DNA from: Jacaranda mimosifolia
Lineage: Eukaryota > Streptophyta > Magnoliopsida > Lamiales > Bignoniaceae
Assembly (NCBI GenBank): GCA_018894105.1
Contig: CM032126.1
Span: 8,087,001 to 8,151,000 of the forward strand
Direction of reading: 5' to 3'
DNA: 64,000 nucleotides
The position numbers were made by a program, and so were the translations under genes. Under the pieces are notes generated by a model. The model was given only the letters and a program-made list of their open reading frames with translations, ran no database searches and had not been told where the DNA came from. Position 1 is the first letter of the stretch; each line of letters begins with the position of its first letter. Below are positions 55,901 through 64,000 of the stretch, piece by piece.

Positions 55901-58900
55901 TATCTACAAACAATTTTTTCCCTTAAAACACCCAAATAATAGAGTGAAACAATCGATGCCAAACAAATATTTTGGCAATCATTTTCGCAAAAAGAAATGC
56001 CGATGGGTTTTCCTTGTTTGACAGTAATGTTGTGTGTTGATTTGGTTTCGTGTGTATTATGGGGTGAAATGGAACTTAGGGTGTAGGAGACGTGTTTAGT
56101 CTTGTGTATTTTGTGTTGCAGGTTATGGACTTTCTATCTTTCCCACCTAGTGTGTGGGTAACTGGATCTTCAACAAATCCCACCGATAGTGGTGGGAATC
56201 CGATTTGTTGGGTGTAACAGCTAACGGATTGACCATAAAATATCGGTAACACATTTCGTTGCTGTGGATGTTTAAAATCTGGTGAGGGTTGTCTTGGCCG
56301 CAGCATGCAACTTCTTTTTCTAATTTTTGGGTGTTCGTTGTGTTTTGGGCTGCAGATGTCTGAGGTGTAGGTAAGTTATCCCCTTATTTCGAAAGTTGTT
56401 GGTCATGATTAATGTGGGGAAAAAAGGTTTACGCCATTTAGGGTTTTCGTCTGAAAACCTTGAACTCTGTGGGTCTCTGTTTTGTGATGTCATCTATTTT
56501 TTGGGTCTTCTATGTGTTCGCTGTTATCTGGGATTTTTTATTTGCCCCAAAAATGGTGGCACTACACTGATTTCACGGTTAATAGTTTGGGGTCAGATAT
56601 TTCCTGGGTTAGCATGGAATTTTATATGCTAAGTGTGATTCTATGTGGGTGTATGTATATTTCATTCTAGTTTTGATATATTTTGATTGTAAGTTAAAAT
56701 TTCCTCTACTTAAAGGTTGATAGAGGGGTTTTGGGGTCCTCATACTCTACTGCACATGAACTGTGAATTTTTTGCTTTTTGTGTGTGTTGAGTCTCACTT
56801 ATATTTCTTGGTTTTCCCCCCTTTTTCTCCCATTTATATCACCCAAAGTGATGTTATGGCACATTGTATTTTGTGATGTATTGGGCGAGTATGAAGTTCT
56901 TGTTGGGTTGAGACCATAATTTGTGTTATGGTTATTGTTTGCTAGTCAAAATTGAATGTGGACTAAGCCCCTGTGCTAGCTTTTGTGTTTTTGTTTTACC
57001 TTTTCCTTGTGCCAACGTTTACAGCTAGCTACTTTAGTTTAATTCTGAGTATAGCTTACTGCCTCTATTTGCACAGTTGTATGTCTGTGCACTTGATCTC
57101 ACTTGGCATTTTGAATTGCATCGGTAGGAAGCCTGCCCAAACATTTAAACACCTCTTTTGTGTAAATTTCACAAATCTCCACAGCATCTTTACATGTGAT
57201 TGTACCACATATATGTGTCAATTTGGCTTGGCTGGGTTGACTGTATGCCAGAGCAACTTTAAGCTAAGGCTGCAGCTAGTTACAGTATGTTGGATTCCCT
57301 CTATCTATTGCATTGGTTGTTTTGCATTTTCTTGTGGCTTATTGACTGCTTTTGTGCTTCAGACCCTACATATTTTTGTTTCTTTTTTGGGGGTAGTCAT
57401 TTTAGTATACTATTTCAACTACTCCACCGCTGTGATGCACAACGTGACCAAGACTCTTCTCACCCTCTATAAATGAACATATTCCTCTGATTATGTCCTC
57501 CACACTTGTACACTACCTCACTACCATTTGAAGAAAAAATCTTGTCTACTAAATATGTTGCTTTACTGAACTTGGTGAGCTATCCCTCCGTAAAACAAGC
57601 AAAGTTTCACCAGTCCTCCTGTCTGAAAGTAGAACTATAAAAAACGGCAAGTAAATTCATTCATTATGACAAAGCAATCCCTAAGTAGTGTCAATTTAGT
57701 TCCTTCCATTATAAGCATTTTCTATCATTGATTAAACTCTTCCAAACAACTTCTTTTGTAAGTGGTTTTGGGGACAACTTCTCTATTTCAAGCACCGCGT
57801 CCCAGCCCCTATCCAACCCCTGTCCAGCCCTCCAGTATACTCCCCCACCCCAACTTGTTCTAGCTCATCAGTAAGTTGGTGCTATACCAGTTAGTGTTAT
57901 TCTTTTCTTGTGTTTCTCATTCATATATTCTCATTTATTGATTTTTTGTGTGATTACATAGCTGTAATAAGGTCTAGCTTTGCCTTAAATACTAGTCTGC
58001 ATGTTATATGTGTTGTGTTCTTTATGTTGAGTGTTCAAAATGTTACATTCTGCTGCCCATTATATTCATCAGAATCGTGACCCCCGCTGACCTATGAAAC
58101 TTGTCTAGCACTATGCTTGGGGTGTCTCCATGCCAAAAATGGAGAAGTAAGTCAGTCCCCTATGGTGACTACTTATTATTGTTCCTTGGACGGAATGTTT
58201 TAAATTTCACTTATTGTAGGTGAAATTTGCAGCTAGTAAAGCTGCTTCACCTGCACATTGTTGGGTTATAACGATGTGCATACTGATGTTGACTTCCTTT
58301 TTAGTGGCTGCCGTTCTTACATAATAGTATGACAATTTAACTAGTGTGCTGGAATGTAGCAGTTGAGTCAGTTACGTTGCCTTAAGTCAGTCTGCAAGTA
58401 GTTTTGAACTTGTGGTCACTCCTTAAGTCTCTTTGTGTCAAGTTCATTGGTGCATAATTTTTTTTTTAATATATTTTTCCTTTTTTTAAACCCCCCATGC
58501 TGCTTTTCTAAATTGAGTCATAATTACTATTCGCCTTCAGCAATTTGTGTGTAAATCTGCAGCATACATATCTTAGTGTTAACTTCATGGGGTTCTGGTA
58601 GTTGAGGGTGGTCGTACATCCTAGTATACGTATACTTACTCATTTCAAAATGCATTTTTTGGAAGTCTATCCCCAATGGTGTACATTTCTGTCATTCTCT
58701 TGATCGGAATGCATGCATATTATCCTTGTTACTTGGGTTGTGTCCGTTCCAGTTTCAAATACGTTGGTTAAGTTAAGTTAGTGGGGGGAGTGGGGAGAGT
58801 GTAGCACACATCCGACCTTTTTGTATTTGGCTTCTGGATGTATGTGAGTGACCACAACATGAAAATTTTAAGAGATGGAGCAATGAGTTGGACGGTACCA

Positions 58901-61298
58901 TTTCATATTGGTGTGGTCCCAATAGTCTCCATCTCACATTTTTCTTCTTTCTTCCCTCTTATATGTAGATCGAACAAATCAAAATTTATTCACCGAGTCC
59001 AGTTGGATGGTTGTTGTAATATGGATGTATTGCCCCATAGCTAATGTTGGCAGATTGTGACATATATGCAGTTCCCCCTAAATTAGTTTGGCAGTTTAGT
59101 GCCTTCCTTTTTACTATGAGCCATTTGAATTATGATTGTATGAAATTGTGATTCCACCTTTAATGTATATGGTAGTGCTATGGATTCCTATGTTTTATAC
59201 CGGTTTCCGTTCCATACATATTGCAATGTTTCATTTGTAATTAAGCTATAGTTAATAAAGTGTTGGTTTTATTATGTGGAGTTTCAAATTATTATGATTG
59301 TAGTAATATTTTCACTTTAGGTTCTAATGTGAATGTGCAATTATTATGGCACATTATGCCCAAAATTCATATGAGGTCAATTGTTTACACTATACATTTG
59401 GTGGATGATGGTGTAATTGTATAATGGATGAAGTTGTAATTACCCCTAGTAGTAGTTACCACCATATGAAACCCTTGAACCATTCTTTCGATGCTGGCTA
59501 GGTCACACATTTTATACTCATCTTCAAATATTTACTGCTTACATATTAATTAACAATGTGTCTAAATAAAAAAATTTCTTCTCGTATTGTCGGTCGTGTA
59601 CAAAAATATAATACATTTATGTGATGTCAATTTACATAGAATATATACGAATCTAAATTCTAAAGTCATACTTACCAAATTGAACAAATATATGAATGAT
59701 AAATTTGCAAAAAAATTTAATAAAAATCGTGAGCTTCAACATTGTGAAATTCGAATTCAAATATTTAATCATAAAATATAATAAAAAATATTGGACCTGT
59801 ACACTAATATGTAATATAATAGAAAGGTAATAAGTAAAGAATAGTTAACACATACAATGTAAATTATATATGTAAATAATATATACATTTGTGTGTAAAC
59901 TATATATACATATGGAAAGTACGAAGTAATATAATGCAAAAAGTAATTAATAAGTAAAATTAATTCATACAATTTACGTTATACGATATATATATACACA
60001 TATAAGTAATTTATTGGTTGGTATATAAACTATGTATAAATAGTTTAAATATAATGTGGTTTCATACCATTCTAATAAATAAAAAGAATTAACGCATAAA
60101 AGGTGTATTATATATATAAATAATTAATTATATTATATGTGTATTTACAACATATAAATATATAAAGTATCAAGTAATATATTGCAAAATTACTTAATAA
60201 AAATATATATATGTACAATGTATATAATATATATATATAACTAAGTAACGTCTTCATTTGTATATAAACTAACTATAAATTGGGATATATTTTGTAATAT
60301 AATACAAATGTATTACATAACAAAATTAATATATATATATTGTATGTTATTTATATATAAATATGCAAAATATATATATATATGGGGGGATATAAGTTGT
60401 ATTATGTAATATAGTGCAAAAATAAAGAAGACAAAAAAATAGCTCTAATTGTCTACAGTTTAAATATGAACAAGTGATATATTGATTTAGTATTATATAC
60501 ACTATGTTTGAATCCACTTATTTGATATTCTATATATTACGAAAATATAGAGGCAATTCATTAAGGAATATTACATTTTGTAATGGAATACATACACATA
60601 TATTCTTTTGTGGTACAATGAAAATAATACAACAATGTAATTTATATTGTGGAGTCATCATTTTTGTGTTAAAAAAAAAGGATTGGCCTTTTAAATATAT
60701 CTCACATAATAATTATTGTATGCCTATCTATAAACCTTTTATGTTAACTGTATATATGTTATCGTATATATGAGTATATATATGTACAATAAATAATACA
60801 TATTGTTTATATGTAAACTCATATATCTATATACTTATGTCCACATATATATATATATGTTTGTCTCCATATCTACAATTACATTTGTCTTATCTTCTTG
60901 AACCTTTATAGCATAAATAGCATGTGATACAAATTAGAGCAGTGAAGTATGTAAAACACAACTTGTTTGGAGCTATTTCATCACAATTGATATATGTAAC
61001 ATATACGGATAATTATTGCTGACATATTAATCTCAGATGTCGTTACGTTAAAGAATTAGTATGTCGTGCTTTCATAGTTGACCATAGATGACCAATGAGG
61101 GGGTAAATGTATCGAACACATTATGCTTATGTATGATATTAAGTGGTAGCCCGCACCATCGCCTCTATTGTATTGGCATCAAGCATTCTAAGTTACACCT
61201 GCTCATGGTAAACATGGCATATATTTCATTTAACACAGCTAATATGTTCCTGCACGACTAATGTATATGGTGACAGACTATTATACACTTGTTACTAG
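55901..61298. other. long non-coding stretch inside Harbinger element
   Basis: No gene is supported. From 55,901 to 59,540 the plus strand is T-rich with scattered GTTTGTGTT-like words and looks like a long intron or leader. The 167-codon ORF at 56,973-57,476 is hydrophobic but has no recognised domain. From about 59,540 to 60,960 the composition changes abruptly to TA-rich, low-complexity DNA, possibly a later insertion; its borders could not be fixed. Confidence 0.5.
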
Positions 61299-62295
61299 AT
61301 GGATCCTTATGGTCATAACACATCATATGGCGATGACGCCACATACAGTACGCAATCTGGGGGTAGTTGGTCAGCATCGTGCGATGGCCATTTGCTAATG
61401 AAAAACTATTAATCGGATTTGCCTATGACGAATTCCAAGCTGGTCAACTTCTTTCCACCACGTTCTCAGTTTACACCTAGAATAAGATTTGCCACAAGAT
61501 AAATGTGGAGCTACAGCCTTCTGACATGTATAATGTGAAGCATCTTAAGCAGAAATGGAATAGACTCCGTGCATCGTGGTGCATGTTTCATTCATTGATA
61601 ACGAATGGTACAGGGTACGGCTGGGATTACGAGCAAAACACGGTCAATGGTAGCGAGGATCGCATTGCCCACTGGCTCTCGGTATATTTTTCATCTTATC
61701 TTTGCCCAACTTTGTGAACTACTGGTTTAATGTTGCTCTATTTCGTAATATAGGAGCACCCAAACCATGCCTCGTTGATGGACCATGGCTTACCATGTTA
61801 TGATTATTTTACTGCGATGTTCTCGAAGAATATTGCATCGGGTTCCAATGCCAGGTCTTTTGCTCAGCCCCATCTAGCCGCATATAATAATCCAAGTGGG
61901 AGCGATAATGTGATTGGAGGCAGTATATAGGCGGGTCAAAAAGCTCAACTTCATCACGTGACAACATTGACGACACAGCCGGTACCCAGGGAGAGGGTTC
62001 ATCACAACGGAGGAGGGGCAAAGAAGGGAAGTTCTATGCCAGGGATAGACAAGATCAATTGGAGGAGGTTCTACACAAATGGGATGGCATGATAGATGCC
62101 AAGTCCGAGAGGATTGGGCCTAAAGCACAATCCTCAATTGCCGAGTGTGTTGCTGCACTGAGGCGCATTGAGGGCCTACAAGACCACTTGTTTAGAAGGG
62201 CTATTAACGCTCTTCAAAGTGTGACGATGAGAAATTTTTTTCTACAACTTGATGATAGAAAGAGGCGCATCTGGGCTGAATCCCTAGGCAATTAG
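61299..62295 (+). pseudogene. Harbinger ORF1, Myb/SANT-like DNA-binding protein, broken
   Basis: The ATG at 61,299 begins MDPYGHNTSYGDDATYS. The Myb/SANT-like domain is in pieces: FAYDEFQAGQLLSTTFSVYT, then VKHLKQKWNRLRASWCMFHS, NGTGYGWDYEQNTVNGSE and HWLS. An intron with GTATAT...TATAG borders (about 61,681-61,754) joins HWLS to EHPNHASLMDHGLPCYD. A stop and a frame change near 61,925-61,945 precede SRDNIDDTAGTQGEGSSQRR and the coiled-coil tail (CVAALRRIEGLQDHLF ... IWAESLGN). ORF1 of PIF/Harbinger elements binds DNA and brings the transposase to the ends and the nucleus. Confidence 0.75.
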
Positions 62296-62536
62296 GCCCT
62301 CCCCCATGTCCCTATTACTCCACGTTCGATGCAAGCTTGTCAAATACTTATGTTGCTTGTTTGTGTGCTAAGTACTTGTCAATTTACTTAATTCCTACGT
62401 TTGTTTGTACGAACTTATTTGTGACTAACTTAGGAACTTGTAATCCCTTGTTGTACGAACTTTGATGACCCCAGACATATTTAGTGATATCGCTTGAGAT
62501 TTCACATTGCGTGTGATGTCTGTTTTGTTCCCATAA

Positions 62537-63889
62537 ATGGCTAGTGGGTCGAGCTCGATGCCACCACATGATGATGAGTTGGAGTTCAGCAAAAGATCAC
62601 CTAGCACACCTGGCAGTGATATATTCGACGGTGCTGATGATGTATTATTCATCGCGGATGTCTTATTGCCTAATTTGTACACTGACAAAATGCCACGTAA
62701 CACTTCTGCGCTCCATGGTGTGGATTGGGTTTGTGAGATAATGGATGGCCATCCTAACCGATTCTACGATAACCTGCGCATGACGAAGCCCACATTCATG
62801 AGATTGGTCCATGAATTAACCAGTCGTGGGCTTTTACCTCAAATGCAGTAGTGTCGGGTATCACCAATTGAAGAGGTTGCAATATTTATGCAGACAGTTG
62901 GCGGACATCATAGACAAAGGAATACCATGGAACGTTTCCAACACTCTTTGGAGATGGTTAACCGCCATATACGACGTGTAATTAGGGCACTGAATATGTT
63001 AGCACCTGAGCTCATAACCCCTCCAAATTTTAATGAGGTGCCCAATCAGATTCAATCGAATCCTAACTTCTTCCTGTATTTCCAGGTATGGAATATATAT
63101 AGAATCAATGCTTACTATGCTACACATCTAATAATCTTCTGTACTTGAACTGCTCACATTTGGTATGTAGGGTGTTGTGGGGACAATCGATGGCACATTG
63201 GTGTGTGCCTGGGTACCCGCTCACAGACATAATGCATATTGTTCCCGAAAAGGGAACGTTTCTCAAAATGTGCTCGCCATAGCTGATTTTGACCAAATGT
63301 TTACGTATGTGTACACGGGCTGGGAGGGAGTGCCAATGATGCACCGATCTTGCTAAACGCAATCTAAAGTGACCCTGCATTTCCCTTCCCCACACCAGGT
63401 ATCACAGTTCGATTCTAATAACAGTACATATCCATATCCATGTGTCGTACAAAGCTTAAATTGTTCAACTACTGCCCAGACTACATTAACGCATATAGAT
63501 ATTCTCATTTAGGGAAGTACAATCTCGTCGATACTGGCTTCACGAACTATATGTGCTTTTTATCCCCATATAGACAGTCCCGGTACCACCTCCAACAATT
63601 CGATGGTACCCCTATATATAGTGGGTCAAGGGAGCTGTTCAACCATCGGCACGCTCGACTGAGGAACACCATAGAACGAACGTTTGGGATTCTTAAGAAG
63701 CGGTTCCCAATTCCAGCTTGGGGTATGCCGAGCTACATGGTTACTCGACAGACTGATATTGTCATTGCTTGTTGTGCGCTGCATAATTTCATCCGTAAGT
63801 ATAGTCGGGATAACAACATTTTCACTACCCCAGACCACGAACTTGACCTAGACTGGGAGACCTTTTACCACCGTGGTCACCCGAACTAG
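62537..63889 (+). pseudogene. Harbinger transposase (DDE_Tnp_4 type), broken
   Basis: Exon 1 (62,537-63,085) begins MASGSSSMPPHDDELEF and includes DWVCEIMDGHPNRFYDNLRM, a TAG at 62,849, then EEVAIFMQTVGGHHRQRNT. A GT-AG intron (63,086-63,170) leads to GVVGTIDGTLVCAWVPAHR, which holds the first catalytic Asp. VLAIADFDQMFTYVYTGWEG follows, then a frame change into ANDAPILLNAI (second Asp region) and a TAA. A second intron (63,399-63,512) leads to GKYNLVDTGFTNYMCFLSPY, ELFNHRHARLRNTIERTFG (catalytic Glu) and VIACCALHNFIRKYS, ending with a TAG at 63,887. One stop in exon 1, one frameshift and one stop in exon 2 disable it. Confidence 0.85.
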
Positions 63890-64000
63890 CAAGAAATACA
63901 TACACAATCTGAATTTCAAGATGGTCTGGCACAATAGCTATGGGCCGACAGGCATTGATCCATTTAGATTGAATACATAAATCCACAATATCTTGTATGT

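Larger units (their letters stand above)
55539..64000 (+). mobile_element. large PIF/Harbinger transposon, left end to beyond window
   Basis: A left terminus GGCAATGTTTGGGAGCG at 55,539 follows TTAA (TTA or TAA is the usual PIF/Harbinger target). Downstream on the same strand lie a Myb/SANT-like ORF1 (61,299-62,295) and a DDE transposase (62,537-63,889), the two genes of this superfamily. The right terminus is outside the window, so the extent is inferred. With 8.4 kb inside the window it is longer than most members; 5.3 kb of this is non-coding leader. Both ORFs have frame breaks, so this copy is probably not autonomous. Confidence 0.7.

Noticed and set aside
55547..55939. 130-codon Ser/Pro-rich ORF near the Harbinger left end
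   Set aside because: Low-complexity translation of a pyrimidine-rich leader, without a domain.
56973..57476. 167-codon hydrophobic ORF resembling a membrane protein
   Set aside because: Hydrophobicity follows from T-rich DNA; no conserved motif, and it sits in the non-coding leader of a transposon.
1..64000. tRNA, rRNA, CRISPR arrays, bacterial promoters or riboswitches
   Set aside because: None recognised; the sequence is plant nuclear DNA and no cloverleaf or spaced-repeat pattern was seen.

Overview
The window looks like a transposon-rich, AT-rich stretch of a flowering-plant nuclear genome, most likely a eudicot. The evidence is the families present: Ty3/gypsy retrotransposons of the Tat and chromovirus types, an L1-type LINE carrying RNase H, PIF/Harbinger, hAT and CACTA remnants, an FCS-like zinc finger gene and a multi-exon UBP1-type RNA-binding protein gene with plant GT-AG introns. 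No bacterial operons, CRISPR arrays, tRNA or rRNA genes were seen.

Left third (1-28,310): a nested transposon pile. An old DNA element (copy A, about 201-17,326, ends approximate) appears to have received a Tat-type gypsy element (521-10,654, 704-bp LTRs, TSD TATAG) and, on the minus strand, a chromodomain-bearing gypsy element (10,875-16,793, LTRs of 616 and 619 bp, TSD CCATG). A segment of about 820 bp spanning the junction of the chromovirus LTR with its flank was then duplicated in tandem (16,512-17,334 and 17,335-18,137). A LINE follows (about 18,138-28,310). Its ORF1 is split by a third, internally deleted gypsy element (about 18,498-23,162). All coding parts are broken by stops and frameshifts.

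Middle (28,311-39,828): a dead PIF/Harbinger transposase, an AT-rich stretch, a CACTA-like terminus (about 30,560-30,986), about 4 kb of low-complexity intergenic DNA, and a 3.5-kb LTR element that keeps only gag remnants (35,108-38,641).

Genic core (39,829-50,240): two apparently intact, convergent genes. The plus-strand gene encodes a 248-residue FLZ (FCS-like zinc finger) protein in two exons. The minus-strand gene encodes a 403-residue UBP1-like protein with three RRMs in 12 coding exons. Each exon set joins in frame across GT-AG borders. Intron 1 of the UBP1 gene contains an unbroken run of 33 G on the plus strand.

Right part (50,241-64,000): a second copy (copy B, 50,629-55,516) of the DNA-element family seen at the left. 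It holds a hAT element with a perfect 8-bp target duplication (51,793-55,051), which in turn holds a foldback element with arms of about 270 bp. From about 55,539 to beyond the window end lies a large PIF/Harbinger element with a long non-coding leader, a broken Myb/SANT-like ORF1 and a broken DDE transposase.

The most unusual items are the antisense gene with its own TATA box inside the Tat element, the two nested copies of a DNA-element family with GC-rich CCATGG cores, the tandem duplication across an LTR/host junction, and the gag-only LTR element with its repeat-filled 3' half. All family assignments are from motif recognition by eye; no database search was run.
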